A stretch of DNA of 63,879 bases from Actinomycetota bacterium. Lineage in GTDB: Bacteria; Actinomycetota; Actinomycetes; Actinomycetales; Microbacteriaceae. The stretch's first letter is position 1. Each line of letters starts with the position of its first letter. The stretch spans positions 1-63,879 of the forward strand of contig WLDG01000006.1 in the NCBI GenBank assembly GCA_009704945.1, written 5' to 3'. Positions 17,221 through 26,797 of the stretch are shown here, piece after piece. A program made the translations under genes and the position numbers. The notes under the pieces were generated by a model, which saw nothing but the letters and a program-made list of their open reading frames with translations, was not told the origin of the DNA and did not search any database.

Positions 17221-18720
17221 ATGAAAAAGGTAGTGCTATCAACCAGTGGTCTAACCGCTCCGGAAGTTCTGGCGGTTGCTAGAGGTAATGCGATGGTGGA
17301 GATTGCTCCCCCTGCACTTGAAGCCATGGCCAAGACCCGCGCTCACATCGAGAAGCTTGCCAACTCAGAAGAGCCTGTTTATGGCATCTCCACAGGCTTT
17401 GGTGCACTGGCTCAAAGGCACATCCCTAAGGAAGACAGGGTTCAGCTGCAGAAATCTCTGATTCGCTCGCATGCCGCTGGCATGGGAGATCCGGTTGAGC
17501 GAGAAGTTGTAAGGGCCATGATGCTGCTTCGCCTTCGCACCATGTGTTCAGGACAAACCGGTGTTAGGCCGGTAGTGGCAGAAACATATGCAGAGATTTT
17601 GAATGCTGGCATTACTCCAAGAGTTTTGGAATACGGGTCGCTTGGTTGCTCGGGTGATTTGGCACCGCTTGCTCACTGCGCCATGGTTTTGATGGGCGAG
17701 GGAAGAGCGTTTGGTGCTGATGGAAATGAGCGACCTGTCATTGAACTTTTGAAGGAAGCAAACATTGCTCCTGTGCAGCTGGAGGAAAAAGAAGGTCTTG
17801 CGCTAATCAATGGCACCGACGGCATGCTTGGCATGCTGCTAATGGCAATCAGTGATTTTGAGCATCTGCTAGATCAATCTGACATCATCGCTGCAATGAG
17901 CGTTGAGGGTCAGCTGGGAACAGATCAGGTGTTCCGCGCAGAACTGCATGAAAATCTTCGACCACACCCAGGCCAAGCAACCAGCGCCAAGAACATGTTC
18001 TATGCGCTGCAGGGAAGTGAGATTGTTAAATCACATCGGCATGGCGATGGGGTTGTGCAAGATGCTTATTCTTTGCGCTGCGCTCCGCAAGTTAATGGTG
18101 CAGCTCGTGACACTGTGACTCACGCAGAACTTGTTGCATCTCGCGAACTGCAAGCAATTATTGATAATCCAGTTGTTTTAGATTCCGGTGAGGTTACGTC
18201 CAACGGAAACTTCCACGGAGCACCGGTTGCTTACGTTTTGGACTTTCTAGCTATTGCGGCAGCTGATGTTGCATCAATCTCCGAGCGCAGAACAGATCGC
18301 TTCTTGGATGTTGCACGGAACAGAAAGTTGCCAGCGTTTTTGGCAAATGATCCCGGTGTTGATTCTGGTTTGATGATTGCTCAATACACGCAGGCCGCAC
18401 TTGTTTCAGAGAACAAAAGACTTGCATCACCTGCCAGCGTTGATTCAATTCCATCTAGTGCCATGCAAGAAGATCATGTCTCAATGGGTTGGCACGCAGG
18501 TCGCAAGCTCAGAAGAGCACTTGATAATCTGCGCCGAGTAATTGCAATCGAATTGATTGCAGCTGCCAGGGCGGTTGAGATGCGGGCACCACTCAAGCCA
18601 TCACCTGTCACTGGCGAGCTGATTGGAATTCTGCGTGAGCGGGTGCCTGGAGTTGGACCAGATAGGGATTTGTCGCCTGAACTAGAGGCTGCCTACGAGC
18701 TACTTCTCCCCAAACCCTAA
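17221..18720 (+). CDS. hutH: Histidine ammonia-lyase
   Basis: First enzyme of histidine catabolism, deaminating histidine to urocanate through a self-formed MIO electrophile. The 499 residues have family signatures YGISTGFGALA near 54-64, LIRSHAAGMG near 80-89 and GSLGCSGDLAPLAHC at 139-153. The cyclising tripeptide is Cys143-Ser144-Gly145 rather than the textbook Ala-Ser-Gly; from memory this variant also occurs in other actinobacterial enzymes, and the essential Ser-Gly is retained. It is the last gene of the hut operon. The stop is followed by AAAAC-N6-GTTTT, too weak for a confident terminator call. Confidence 0.97.
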   Translation: MKKVVLSTSGLTAPEVLAVARGNAMVEIAPPALEAMAKTRAHIEKLANSEEPVYGISTGFGALAQRHIPKEDRVQLQKSLIRSHAAGMGDPVEREVVRAMMLLRLRTMCSGQTGVRPVVAETYAEILNAGITPRVLEYGSLGCSGDLAPLAHCAMVLMGEGRAFGADGNERPVIELLKEANIAPVQLEEKEGLALINGTDGMLGMLLMAISDFEHLLDQSDIIAAMSVEGQLGTDQVFRAELHENLRPHPGQATSAKNMFYALQGSEIVKSHRHGDGVVQDAYSLRCAPQVNGAARDTVTHAELVASRELQAIIDNPVVLDSGEVTSNGNFHGAPVAYVLDFLAIAAADVASISERRTDRFLDVARNRKLPAFLANDPGVDSGLMIAQYTQAALVSENKRLASPASVDSIPSSAMQEDHVSMGWHAGRKLRRALDNLRRVIAIELIAAARAVEMRAPLKPSPVTGELIGILRERVPGVGPDRDLSPELEAAYELLLPKP

Positions 18721-18750
18721 AACCCCCGAGTTTTCAACAGATTTAGGTCT

Positions 18751-18785
18751 TTGCCAAGTGGTATCACTTTGATACCATTAGGGTC
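18751..18785 (+). promoter_or_regulatory. Promoter/operator of toxin-antitoxin pair
   Basis: A perfect 8-base inverted repeat TGGTATCA-CTT-TGATACCA spans 18759-18777. It lies between a -35-like TTGCCA (18751-18756) and a -10-like TACCAT (18773-18778), which are 16 bases apart and the second overlaps the repeat. +1 would fall at or beside the ATG at 18786, so the mRNA may be leaderless. This arrangement is typical for autorepression by a ribbon-helix-helix antitoxin. Confidence 0.6.
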
Positions 18786-18992
18786 ATGGCCATGACACTA
18801 CGACTAAAGCCTGAAATTGATCAGGCACTGACTGAATTCGCTAATTCCCAAGGAATCTCGAAGGCGCAAGCAGCTGTCAATGCCATCGAGAACTACCTTG
18901 AACAGCAGAGCACCGACGCTGTTACTCGCAAGGCATTCGATCTCGTTCTTGAGCGCGACGCAGAGCTTCTTCGTCGTCTCTCAGACGCGTGA
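18786..18992 (+). CDS. Ribbon-helix-helix antitoxin
   Basis: A 68-residue protein with a short N-terminal strand (TLRLKPEIDQAL) and two helices (SKAQAAVNAIENYLEQQ), the ribbon-helix-helix pattern of antitoxin DNA-binding domains. The acidic/leucine-rich C-terminal tail could bind and neutralise the toxin. Its stop overlaps the start of the Doc-like toxin gene by four bases, the usual antitoxin-first coupling. It probably represses its own promoter through the inverted repeat at 18759-18777. Doc toxins are classically paired with Phd antitoxins, so the RHH partner is a less common but known pairing in actinobacteria. A second in-frame ATG six bases in could also be used. Confidence 0.85.
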   Translation: MAMTLRLKPEIDQALTEFANSQGISKAQAAVNAIENYLEQQSTDAVTRKAFDLVLERDAELLRRLSDA

Positions 18993-19357
18993 CTCGCTAT
19001 CTGACCCTGGGGTCTTTTGTAAGAGAAACTGCTCGCATCGGCTTCGTTGTAAAAGACCTGGGTCTTCTTGATTCAGCATTGGCAAGGCCGCGCACCTCAT
19101 TGTTCGGTGAGGATGCGTATCCTTCACTGCAGCTTAAGGCCGCTGCAATGCTTGAATCAATCATTTTGAATCATCCCATGATTGATGAAAACAAAAGGTC
19201 ATCCTGGTTTGCACTAAACGCGTTTGTGTTACTGAACGGTTTTGTAATCTACGCAACTCAAGACGAAGCATTTGATTTTGTTTTGGGTGTTGCAACGAAA
19301 AAACTTGATTTAAATCAATCTGCTAGCTGGATTGCTAAGCATCTAAAACAAATTTAG
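18989..19357 (+). CDS. Doc/Fic-family toxin
   Basis: A 122-residue Fic-fold protein like Doc (death on curing), which phosphorylates EF-Tu; classical Fic proteins AMPylate targets. The active-site loop reads [13 protein letters not shown], with His62, Asp66, Asn68, Lys69 and Arg70 of the HxFx(D/E)xNKR signature. The position normally Gly (Fic) or Ala (Doc) is Glu67, and the Phe position is Met64. Length fits Doc (about 126). It sits between the hut operon and convergent gcvP, whose stop overlaps this gene's end by four bases. Whether the altered loop is active is unknown; no truncation is seen. The GTG start overlaps the antitoxin stop. Confidence 0.83.
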   Translation: MTRYLTLGSFVRETARIGFVVKDLGLLDSALARPRTSLFGEDAYPSLQLKAAAMLESIILNHPMIDENKRSSWFALNAFVLLNGFVIYATQDEAFDFVLGVATKKLDLNQSASWIAKHLKQI

Positions 19358-22182
19358 TTCTTTGCAAAACTCTCAATTGGTGGACAGGTGCAAGTGAGAT
19401 TGCGATCTCCAAACACTCCGTCAATTCTTCTAACTGGTGGCCAGTACTTGCTTCGGCGCTGGCTCTCAGTTGGGAAGACAGCCACTTCACGCGAGTAAGG
19501 GTGATTCCACTCATCGGTTAGGTGACTTGCGGTGTGAGGAGCGTTGACCAGTGGGTTGTCATCCTTTGGCCACTCACCTTCTTGAACCCTTCTTGCTTCG
19601 TCGCGAATAGCAAGCATCGCATCAATGAAACGATCTAGTTCCTGCTTGGGTTCGCTTTCAGTTGGTTCAATCATCAGTGTTCCGGCAACTGGGAAGCTCA
19701 TGGTTGGTGCGTGGAAGCCGTAGTCAACTAGTCGCTTAGCGATGTCATCGTTTCCAATGCCTGCTTCTTTTTGAAGTGGTCGAATGTCGATGATTGCTTC
19801 GTGAGCAACCAGCCCGTGATTTCCTGTGTAGAGAAGTGGATAGGCATCCGACAGTTTCTTGGCAACATAGTTGGCGCTCAGAACTGCAACTGCGGTAGCA
19901 GCTCTCAGTCCTTCTGGTCCCATTAGGTGGATGTAAGCCCAAGAAATCGGCAAGATGCTTGGTGATCCAAATGGTGCAGCAGAAACCGGTCCATAGTTAG
20001 GCAGTTCAGTCTGAGCCATTGAGTGTCCTGGCAAGAACTCGCGCAGGTGCTCTTTGGCAACCACCGGTCCAACACCTGGTCCGCCACCACCGTGCGGGAT
20101 ACAGAAGGTCTTGTGCAGATTGAGGTGCGAAACATCGCCACCGAATTCACCGAACTTTGCATAGCCAACTACTGCGTTGGTGTTGGCACCATCGATGTAA
20201 ACCTGACCACCGGCATCGTGAACCATCTTGCAAATCTCAACTACTGCCTCTTCATATACGCCATGCGTGGAAGGGTAGGTAATCATCAGTGCAGATAGCG
20301 AGTCTTTGTATTCTGCAATCTTCTGCTTTAGATCTAGAACATCGACGTTGCCATCGCTGTCACAGGCGACAACCACAACTTCCATTCCTGCCAGAACTGC
20401 TGAGGCAGCGTTGGTGCCATGAGCAGATGATGGAATTAGGCATATGTTGCGATTCTTTTCGCCGCGTGAGTGGTGATAACCGCGAATTGCTAGCAGTCCT
20501 GCGAGTTCTCCTTGGCTACCAGCGTTTGGCTGCAGAGAAACTGCTTCGTAGCCGGTGATGTCGCTCAGCCAAGAAGTGAGCTCTTCAATTAGTTCTAGAT
20601 ATCCTTGGGTGTCTTCAGCTGGTGCGAATGGGTGCAAAGATGCAAACTCTGGCCAGGTAACTGCTTCCATTTCTGTCACTGAGTTCAGCTTCATGGTGCA
20701 GGATCCCAGTGGAATCATTCCGCGGTCAAGTGCGTAGTCAAAGTCAGAGAGCTTCTTTAGGTAGCGAAGCATTGCTGTCTCTGAGTGGTAGGTGTTGAAA
20801 ACTGGGTGAGTTAGGTACTCACTCTTGCGGTGAGAGAGCAAGCGGTCTTCTGCATCCGATGCTTTAGGTGCTCTTGCGCCAAATGCAGCGGCTAGCTCTG
20901 CTAGGTGATACCAGGTGGTTGATTCGTCAATTGAGATACCAAGAGTCTTGGAATCAACCATCAATAGTGTTAGATCTTTGTCTCTAGCAGCATCAAAGTA
21001 TTTCTCTGCATCGATGTTGGTGATGCGAATGGTGTCAAAGAACTTGTCGTTTTGCAGGTGGTAGCCAACTTCGTAGAGAACCTTGGCAAGAGCTGTGGTC
21101 TTCTGATGAATCTCAGAAGCGATTGCCTTCAGACCTTTTGGGCCGTGGTAGACGGCATACATTCCCGCCATTACTGCTAGTAATACCTGCGCGGTACAGA
21201 TGTTGGATGTTGCCTTCTCGCGTCTGATGTGCTGTTCTCTGGTTTGCAGAGTTAGGCGGTAGGCAGGAGATCCTTCGGCGTCAACCGAAACACCAACCAG
21301 TCTTCCTGGCATGGTGCGCTCAAGCTTGTCTCTAACTGCCAGGTAGCCAGCGTGCGGACCACCAAAGCCCATCGGAACACCAAAGCGTTGGGTGGTTCCG
21401 CAGACAATGTCTGCACCCTTTTCCCCTGGCGGTGTGATCAGGGCAAGTGCCATTAGGTCGGCAGCTGCGATTGCCAGACCACCAAACTCGTGAACCTTGG
21501 CGAATAGGTTTTCAAACTCAATGATTCTTCCCGAGGCTCCCGGATACTGAATCACAGCACCGAAGCACTCCTCAGCTAGTTGTTCAGGTTTTGCAGCGTC
21601 GAAGTATTTGATGGTGACGCCAACTGGCTCTGCTCTGTGCTCAAGCAGTTGTTTGGTTTGTGGGAAGAGGTCGTTATCGACAAAGAAGACTTTGCTTTCG
21701 GTTTCTGCGCTTCTGAGCGCAACCATCATGGCCTCAACCACCGCGGTTGACTCATCAAGCATGGATGCGTTGGCAGTCTTCATTCCAGTTAGGTCGGTGA
21801 CCATGGTCTGGAAGTTGATGATTGCTTCGAGTCGGCCCTGGCTGATTTCTGGCTGGTATGGGGTGTAGGCGGTATACCAACTTGGGTTTTCCAAAACGTT
21901 GCGCTTGATAACACCTGGGGTTCTGGTGCCGTAGTAGCCAAGTCCAATAAAGCTTTGAGTGATTCTGTTTTGAGAGCCGATCTCTCTTAGTCGATCCAGC
22001 GCTTCTTCTTCACTGACTGGGTCAGGCAGAGTTGAGCCACCTTTGAATTTGATGGATTCCGGCAGCGCCTTGTCCATCAGCTCGGTTAGGTCTTTGAGGC
22101 CCAGATAGGAGAGCATTTCTTTCTGCTCGGCAGCATTAGGACCAATGTGGCGGAAGCGAAACTGATGGTGATCGGCTAGCAA
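19354..22182 (-). CDS. gcvP: Glycine dehydrogenase (decarboxylating), P protein
   Basis: PLP enzyme of the glycine cleavage system, 942 residues, the fused alpha-beta form usual in actinobacteria. It decarboxylates glycine and passes the aminomethyl group to GcvH. Visible signatures include [39 protein letters not shown]-type helices, and the PLP-lysine region [21 protein letters not shown]. The start is TTG, one base past the gcvH stop, giving [15 protein letters not shown] at the N-terminus. It is the last gene of the purD-purC-gcvT-gcvH-gcvP run and converges with the Doc-like toxin gene with a four-base overlap of the ends. Confidence 0.97.
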   Translation of the reverse strand: MLADHHQFRFRHIGPNAAEQKEMLSYLGLKDLTELMDKALPESIKFKGGSTLPDPVSEEEALDRLREIGSQNRITQSFIGLGYYGTRTPGVIKRNVLENPSWYTAYTPYQPEISQGRLEAIINFQTMVTDLTGMKTANASMLDESTAVVEAMMVALRSAETESKVFFVDNDLFPQTKQLLEHRAEPVGVTIKYFDAAKPEQLAEECFGAVIQYPGASGRIIEFENLFAKVHEFGGLAIAAADLMALALITPPGEKGADIVCGTTQRFGVPMGFGGPHAGYLAVRDKLERTMPGRLVGVSVDAEGSPAYRLTLQTREQHIRREKATSNICTAQVLLAVMAGMYAVYHGPKGLKAIASEIHQKTTALAKVLYEVGYHLQNDKFFDTIRITNIDAEKYFDAARDKDLTLLMVDSKTLGISIDESTTWYHLAELAAAFGARAPKASDAEDRLLSHRKSEYLTHPVFNTYHSETAMLRYLKKLSDFDYALDRGMIPLGSCTMKLNSVTEMEAVTWPEFASLHPFAPAEDTQGYLELIEELTSWLSDITGYEAVSLQPNAGSQGELAGLLAIRGYHHSRGEKNRNICLIPSSAHGTNAASAVLAGMEVVVVACDSDGNVDVLDLKQKIAEYKDSLSALMITYPSTHGVYEEAVVEICKMVHDAGGQVYIDGANTNAVVGYAKFGEFGGDVSHLNLHKTFCIPHGGGGPGVGPVVAKEHLREFLPGHSMAQTELPNYGPVSAAPFGSPSILPISWAYIHLMGPEGLRAATAVAVLSANYVAKKLSDAYPLLYTGNHGLVAHEAIIDIRPLQKEAGIGNDDIAKRLVDYGFHAPTMSFPVAGTLMIEPTESEPKQELDRFIDAMLAIRDEARRVQEGEWPKDDNPLVNAPHTASHLTDEWNHPYSREVAVFPTESQRRSKYWPPVRRIDGVFGDRNLTCTCPPIESFAKN

Positions 22183-22554
22183 TTACTCTCCAACTAAGGC
22201 GTCGTACTCGGTAGATGAAAGAAGCTCTGGTAACTGGGTATAACGGATTTTAATCAGCCAACCTTCCCCAAACGGGTCACTATTAATCGCGTCGGGGGCA
22301 GAAGTTAGAGAATTGTTGATTTCAACCACTTCACCGTCCATTGGGGCATAAAGCTCACCCACGCTCTTGGTGGATTCGATCTCGCCACAAATCTTCATAT
22401 AAGTGGTGGAGGAACCGACCTTCGGCAGGTCCACATAGACAATCTCACCCAGTGCATCAGCTGCATACTTGGTGATGCCAACGGTGGCAGTGTCGCCCTC
22501 TAGCTTGATCCACTCGTGTTCCTTGGTGTATTGAAGGTGGGTTGGGTTAGCCAT
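22183..22554 (-). CDS. gcvH: Glycine cleavage system H protein
   Basis: Lipoyl carrier of the glycine cleavage system, 123 residues. The lipoylated lysine is in [20 protein letters not shown] at about residue 64, with the preceding [17 protein letters not shown] strand pair typical of H protein. It shuttles the aminomethyl group between GcvP, GcvT and a dihydrolipoamide dehydrogenase that is not in this window. The gene overlaps the end of gcvT by eight bases and ends directly before gcvP, so the three proteins are coordinately made. Length is normal (about 125-130). Confidence 0.97.
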   Translation of the reverse strand: MANPTHLQYTKEHEWIKLEGDTATVGITKYAADALGEIVYVDLPKVGSSTTYMKICGEIESTKSVGELYAPMDGEVVEINNSLTSAPDAINSDPFGEGWLIKIRYTQLPELLSSTEYDALVGE

Positions 22555-23629
22555 TTTGTCTCCTATAGAACGGCAGGTTTACTACTTCATAGCCGACCCT
22601 GGTGCCCCGGACATCAGCCTCTAACTTGCTACCAGTCTCTAGCTCTGCCGAGAGGTAAGCAAATCCGATGGGGTAGCCAAGGGTGGGCGATAGCACTCCC
22701 GAGGTAATTTCCCCGATTGGGCTATCGCTGCCCGGCAAAAATACTGGGTAGCCAGCTCTGGCAGCTCTCTTGCCTTCGCCAACCAGGCCATAGAGCTTTG
22801 GACCTGTGTGTGGCTGCTCGAGAGCTGCTTTACCAACAAAGTCGCCTCGTTCAAGATTCACTGAGCGGCCAAGGTTGGCTGAGAACGGCGTTGTTTCAAG
22901 TGTTAGTTCGTGCCCATATAGAGGCATCCCTGCTTCTAATCGCAGAGTGTCTCGAGCTGCAAGCCCACAGGGCGTGAGATCCTCTCCGCCTGCCTTGATC
23001 AGTTCTTGCCAGAGTTTCACTGCATCTTTTGACTGAGCCAAGATTTCAAAACCATCTTCACCGGTGTAGCCGGTTCTAGCGATCAAAGAAATCATTCCTG
23101 CAACTTCGGCGCTCGCAATTGAGTAATACTTCAAAGGCGCAACATCGATGTTGGATAGCTTTTGCAAGATGGCAGCCGACTTGGGTCCTTGCAATGCAAC
23201 CAGGGCAGTGTCGTCAGAGTTGTCGGTGACTTCAACATCAAAGTTTTTTGCTCGCTCTGACAATTCTTTAGCAACCACTGCACGGTTAGCAGCATTAGCT
23301 ATGACTAGATAATCGACATCGGCGAGTCGATAGATAATGACGTCATCGAGTGACTTGCCATTTTCATTGCAGAGAATTGAATACTTAGCTCTGCCAGGGG
23401 CAATCTTGGAAACCTCTGTCACAAAGGCATAATCCAGAAACTTGGCAGCATCGTCACCCACCACCGAGAACTCTGACATGTGAGAGATATCGAACAGACC
23501 GGCAGAGTTTCTGACTGCGTGGTGTTCGGCTAGATCTGAACCGTATCGGACCGGCATGTCCCAGCCACCAAAGTCAGTGAAGGTGGCGCCCAGGGCATGG
23601 TGCTCGTCATAGAGCGGGGTTCTTAGCAT
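22547..23629 (-). CDS. gcvT: Glycine cleavage system T protein (aminomethyltransferase)
   Basis: Transfers the methylene carbon from aminomethyl-lipoyl GcvH to tetrahydrofolate, giving 5,10-methylene-THF and ammonia. The 360 residues show N-terminal [21 protein letters not shown] with the folate-site residues, [12 protein letters not shown] and [20 protein letters not shown], all typical of GcvT. The ATG at 23629 has GAGTGGGGGA upstream. Only 15 bases separate it from the purC stop, leaving no room for a glycine riboswitch, so regulation probably comes from the upstream pur promoter. Confidence 0.97.
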   Translation of the reverse strand: MLRTPLYDEHHALGATFTDFGGWDMPVRYGSDLAEHHAVRNSAGLFDISHMSEFSVVGDDAAKFLDYAFVTEVSKIAPGRAKYSILCNENGKSLDDVIIYRLADVDYLVIANAANRAVVAKELSERAKNFDVEVTDNSDDTALVALQGPKSAAILQKLSNIDVAPLKYYSIASAEVAGMISLIARTGYTGEDGFEILAQSKDAVKLWQELIKAGGEDLTPCGLAARDTLRLEAGMPLYGHELTLETTPFSANLGRSVNLERGDFVGKAALEQPHTGPKLYGLVGEGKRAARAGYPVFLPGSDSPIGEITSGVLSPTLGYPIGFAYLSAELETGSKLEADVRGTRVGYEVVNLPFYRRQNG

Positions 23630-23644
23630 TCCCCCACTCTATTG

Positions 23645-24493
23645 CTAGTGAGAGGTGAGTTTTTTCCGCAGCTCTTGATAGCGCTGGGCTGTTAATTCAA
23701 CGATTTCAGGGCTCAGAGTGGGCGGTTCGCCTTTTTGATCCCACTGCTCCGACAACCAGTTTCTAACCATCTGCTTGTCAAAACTCTGATCTCTAACTCC
23801 GGCCTCCCACTGCGCTTTGTCCCAATAGCGAGAGCTATCTGGGGTTAGCACTTCGTCGGCAAGGGTTAGTTGGTTGGTCGCGGGGTCATTGCCAAACTCA
23901 AACTTAGTGTCAGCAAGAATCAATCCGGATTTCTCTGCCACCCCGGCGGCATAGGCATAGATCTTCAGCGAGGCAGCTTTCAGCTGCTCGGCAATCTCTA
24001 AACCGACGAGGTCGATTACTTTTTCGAAACTGATGTTCTCATCCTTTTCCCCCTGCGGGGCTTTGTAAGCAGGGGTGAAAATTGGCTGTGGTAATCGATC
24101 GCCGAACTTAAGTCCAGCGGGGAGTCCAATCCCACAAATTGATCCTGTTTGCTGGTATTCCTTCCAGCCGGAACCAGAAATATATCCTCGAACCACACAC
24201 TCAACTGGATACATCTCAAGCTTCTTCACCACAACCGCTCGATCTGCTAACTCTGCTGGCGGAGAGAGTTCATCGGTGCGGTGGTTGGGAAAATCAATTT
24301 GGTCTAGCCACCAGTTTGTGATTTGTGTTAGCTCAACTCCCTTGCCAGGAATTGTCGGAGAGAGAATGTGGTCAAACGCACTAATTCGATCCGTAGCAAC
24401 TACCAGTGCAAGATGAGACAACTTGGCATCAGTGGGTTGATAAAGTTCACGAACTTTTCCTGAGTAAATGTGTTGGTAGCCAGGAATTTCCAT
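23645..24493 (-). CDS. purC: SAICAR synthetase
   Basis: Phosphoribosylaminoimidazole-succinocarboxamide synthase, 282 residues: joins aspartate to CAIR with ATP. Motifs include HIYSGKVRELY (N-terminal nucleotide-binding hairpin), VATDRISAFDHIL, ECVVRGYISGSGWKEY and LADTKFEFG. The length agrees with the longer PurC form of about 290 residues. The ATG shares one base with the purD stop (TAATG). The C-terminal 50 residues form a charged helical tail. The gene lies between purD and gcvT on one strand. Confidence 0.97.
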   Translation of the reverse strand: MEIPGYQHIYSGKVRELYQPTDAKLSHLALVVATDRISAFDHILSPTIPGKGVELTQITNWWLDQIDFPNHRTDELSPPAELADRAVVVKKLEMYPVECVVRGYISGSGWKEYQQTGSICGIGLPAGLKFGDRLPQPIFTPAYKAPQGEKDENISFEKVIDLVGLEIAEQLKAASLKIYAYAAGVAEKSGLILADTKFEFGNDPATNQLTLADEVLTPDSSRYWDKAQWEAGVRDQSFDKQMVRNWLSEQWDQKGEPPTLSPEIVELTAQRYQELRKKLTSH

Positions 24494-25710
24494 TAGCTGA
24501 CCTTTAGAGCAATATCGTTGCGGAAGTGTCCGCCCTGCAGTTGAATCCTGCTAATTCCTTCGTAGGCAAGAGTTCTTGCCTCTTGAAAACTTTCTCCGCA
24601 ACCGATTACCGATAACACTCGGCCCACTGGGCTTGCCTTACAGACCTCAACGTCATCGATGCTCTCGGCTGATTCAATGCCGGTTACTTCTCGTACTTCA
24701 GCGGTTGATGTTGGATAGCCCTCGGACGCCAGGACAACCGTCACTGCTTTCTTTTTTGAAAATTCAGGGGATAGTCCAACTGAGAGCTTGCCTGTCGCAG
24801 CTCTATATAAGAGGTCAGCCAAGTTTGAAGTTAATCTTCGCAAAACAACCTGTGTTTCTGGATCACCAAATCTTGCATTGAATTCAATCACTCTGGTTCC
24901 ACGCTCTGTGACAATAAGTCCGCAGTAGAGAAGACCAACAAACTTTGCGTTTCTTCTTGCGAGCTCACGAATAGTTGGAAGGGCAACTTTCTCAGTTACG
25001 TCTTCAACAAAGCCTTCTGGCAACCAAGGAACTGGTGAATACGCTCCCATGCCACCAGTGTTGGGTCCTTCATCATTATCAAATGCTCTTTTGTAATCCT
25101 GCGCAGGCGATAAAGGAACAACTGTTTCTCCATCAGACAAGAAAAACAGACTCACTTCTTGTCCCGCTAGGAACTCTTCAATCAACACACCACCTGCGAT
25201 GTAGTTCTTGGCGTGGGCTATGGCAGCGTCTTTATCTTTGGTGACAATCACACCCTTGCCCGCAGCTAGGCCATCTGCCTTGACAACATAGGGAGCACCA
25301 AACTGATCTAGTGCTGATTCGACTTCTTCGATGGTTGTGCACTGTCTAGCCATGCCAGTCGGAACATCGGCTGCCGCCATCACCTCTTTAGCAAAAGCCT
25401 TGGATCCTTCTAACTGAGCTGCTTTCTGATCAGGTCCAAATACTGCAATTCCCTGTTCTCGAAGAGCATCCGAAACACCATTAACCAGTGGTGCTTCTGG
25501 TCCAATTACAACCAAACCAACTCTTTCTTCAAGAGCCACCTTGGTGACAGCTAGCCGATCGTTTATATCGACTTCTCTAACTTCGACTTCTTTGGCAATC
25601 CAGTCATTTCCTGGAGCACAAACCAGATCTGCTGCGGGCGTGCCGGTTCGGATGAGAGCTTTGACTATCGCATGCTCTCGAGCGCCTGAACCAACTACCA
25701 GGATTCTCAT
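24493..25710 (-). CDS. purD: Phosphoribosylamine-glycine ligase (GARS)
   Basis: ATP-grasp enzyme, 405 residues, that attaches glycine to phosphoribosylamine in the second step of purine synthesis. Motifs seen are the N-terminal MRILVVGSGAREHA, PYVVKADGLAAGKGVIV of the ATP-grasp lid, NTGGMGAYSP, and FNARFGDPETQVVLRRL with metal-binding residues. It is the first gene of purD-purC-gcvTHP. It is divergent from a sterol-carrier-like gene 44 bases away, an adjacency common in actinobacteria. Use of glycine here and breakdown of glycine by GcvTHP in the same operon give a plain metabolic link. Confidence 0.97.
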   Translation of the reverse strand: MRILVVGSGAREHAIVKALIRTGTPAADLVCAPGNDWIAKEVEVREVDINDRLAVTKVALEERVGLVVIGPEAPLVNGVSDALREQGIAVFGPDQKAAQLEGSKAFAKEVMAAADVPTGMARQCTTIEEVESALDQFGAPYVVKADGLAAGKGVIVTKDKDAAIAHAKNYIAGGVLIEEFLAGQEVSLFFLSDGETVVPLSPAQDYKRAFDNDEGPNTGGMGAYSPVPWLPEGFVEDVTEKVALPTIRELARRNAKFVGLLYCGLIVTERGTRVIEFNARFGDPETQVVLRRLTSNLADLLYRAATGKLSVGLSPEFSKKKAVTVVLASEGYPTSTAEVREVTGIESAESIDDVEVCKASPVGRVLSVIGCGESFQEARTLAYEGISRIQLQGGHFRNDIALKVS

Positions 25711-25754
25711 TGAGGCGAGTTTAGCGTTTAGCCCTGAGGGGCAATAATGGCCGT

Positions 25755-26099
25755 GTGAGTAAGAAGAAGATCCCCGCTGAGATTGGTGAAGCAGCTCTGG
25801 CTAGTCCAGAAACTAATTTGGCTTTAGCCGTTAGGTATCTTCTGCAGCTAATTGAAAAGCGCTCACCTGGTCGCTCAGTTGAGCTCAGGGTTCCGCCCTA
25901 TGGGGCTATTCAGTGCATTGAAGGGCTAAACCATCGAAGGGGCACGCCACCAAACGTGGTGGAGATATCCCCGCAGGTATTTGTTTCGATTTGTCTAGGA
26001 AAGACAACTTGGCAACAAGAAGTTGCAAATGGAAAAGTTCTGGCTAGTGGTGAACAGGCTAAAGAGTTAGCTGATCTTTTCCCGCTACGCCGCGATTAG
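25755..26099 (+). CDS. Sterol carrier family (SCP-like) protein
   Basis: A 114-residue protein found next to purD in many actinobacteria and annotated there as sterol carrier family protein; the true ligand is unknown. The core reads VELRVPPYGAIQCIEGLNHRRGTPPNVVEISPQVFVSICLG, an alpha-beta SCP2-like pattern, followed by WQQEVANGKVLASGEQAKEL, typical for the family end. The start is GTG. It is divergent from purD and its 3' end overlaps the convergent heme oxygenase gene by 15 bases. No signal peptide is present, so it is cytosolic. The family call is from recalled similarity and neighbourhood. Confidence 0.8.
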   Translation: MSKKKIPAEIGEAALASPETNLALAVRYLLQLIEKRSPGRSVELRVPPYGAIQCIEGLNHRRGTPPNVVEISPQVFVSICLGKTTWQQEVANGKVLASGEQAKELADLFPLRRD

Positions 26100-26708
26100 T
26101 TCGGAATCGCCAAGCTCAACAAATAGACGCTGGTTTAGCTTGAAGGCAGTTCTAACTTCAGCAACTAGTAGAAGAAGCTCATCATCTGTCATTACTAGGT
26201 CGTCAACCGCTGCTCGGTAGCCTTCCTTGAATGGCACCACTGCTTCAATCTTTGCGAAGTGGTAGAAACTTGTCTGCTCTTCGGTTAGGCCGTAGTGGCG
26301 ACGAACTAGTGCACCGATTGCTTGACCACCGGAAAGATCTCCGAGGTAGCGGGTGTAGTGGTGTGCAAGTAGACGAACGTCTTCGACTCCGCCCAGTGAT
26401 TCAATTCTTGCAACATACTCAGCGGTAGCAGGCAGCAGTGGAGTCTCACTCCAGTTTGCAACCCCTAGCTTGGCTAGGTCAGAAATCATTGAGTCAAGTC
26501 TTTTCAGTTCTGGTGCGAATGGCAGTGGCGCTGCATCTGGCAGTTTGCTTTCCATCGCCTGGTAGACGAACACCATCTGGTTTAGGTATCGGGTGTAGTC
26601 AGCAGCAGATAGCTCGCCAGCCATTAGGTCCTTGATAAAAGATGCATTCTCAGCACTCTTGTGGTCTGACATTGAGGACTCTCGCATCAGCTGGGAGATG
26701 GTGGTCAT
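26085..26708 (-). CDS. Heme oxygenase (biliverdin-producing)
   Basis: All-helical heme-degrading enzyme of 207 residues, releasing iron, CO and biliverdin. The proximal ligand is probably His16 in SDHKSAENASF (family pattern H-x2-AE). The distal helix glycines are in YLGDLSGGQAIGALVRRHYG at about 130-149. It resembles HmuO-type enzymes of actinobacteria. The ATG has AAGGA upstream, and a DtxR-like box lies 13-31 bases before the start, indicating iron repression. The 3' end overlaps the convergent sterol-carrier-like gene. No heme uptake genes are nearby, so the heme source may be internal turnover or a distant transporter. Confidence 0.94.
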   Translation of the reverse strand: MTTISQLMRESSMSDHKSAENASFIKDLMAGELSAADYTRYLNQMVFVYQAMESKLPDAAPLPFAPELKRLDSMISDLAKLGVANWSETPLLPATAEYVARIESLGGVEDVRLLAHHYTRYLGDLSGGQAIGALVRRHYGLTEEQTSFYHFAKIEAVVPFKEGYRAAVDDLVMTDDELLLLVAEVRTAFKLNQRLFVELGDSELIAA

Positions 26709-26720
26709 TTGGATCCTTAC

Positions 26721-26739
26721 TAAGGTCTGCCTTACCTGT
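26721..26739. promoter_or_regulatory. DtxR/IdeR-like iron box upstream of heme oxygenase
   Basis: The 19 bases read TAAGGTCTGCCTTACCTGT. The core AGGT-N7-ACCT at 26723-26737 has the spacing of the DtxR/IdeR consensus TTAGGTTAGCCTAACCTAA as I remember it, and 13 of 19 positions agree by hand count. It lies 13 bases upstream of the heme oxygenase ATG, where a bound repressor would block transcription when iron is plentiful. hmuO of corynebacteria is controlled this way. Confidence 0.55.
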
Positions 26740-26797
26740 TCAGACTAGGACAGTTTCTAGGGTCTCGCAAGCCCCGAAACTACTGGATAATTAGGGC

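Noticed and set aside
23630-23644. Glycine riboswitch before gcvT
   Set aside because: Only 15 bases separate purC and gcvT, far too little for the tandem aptamer.
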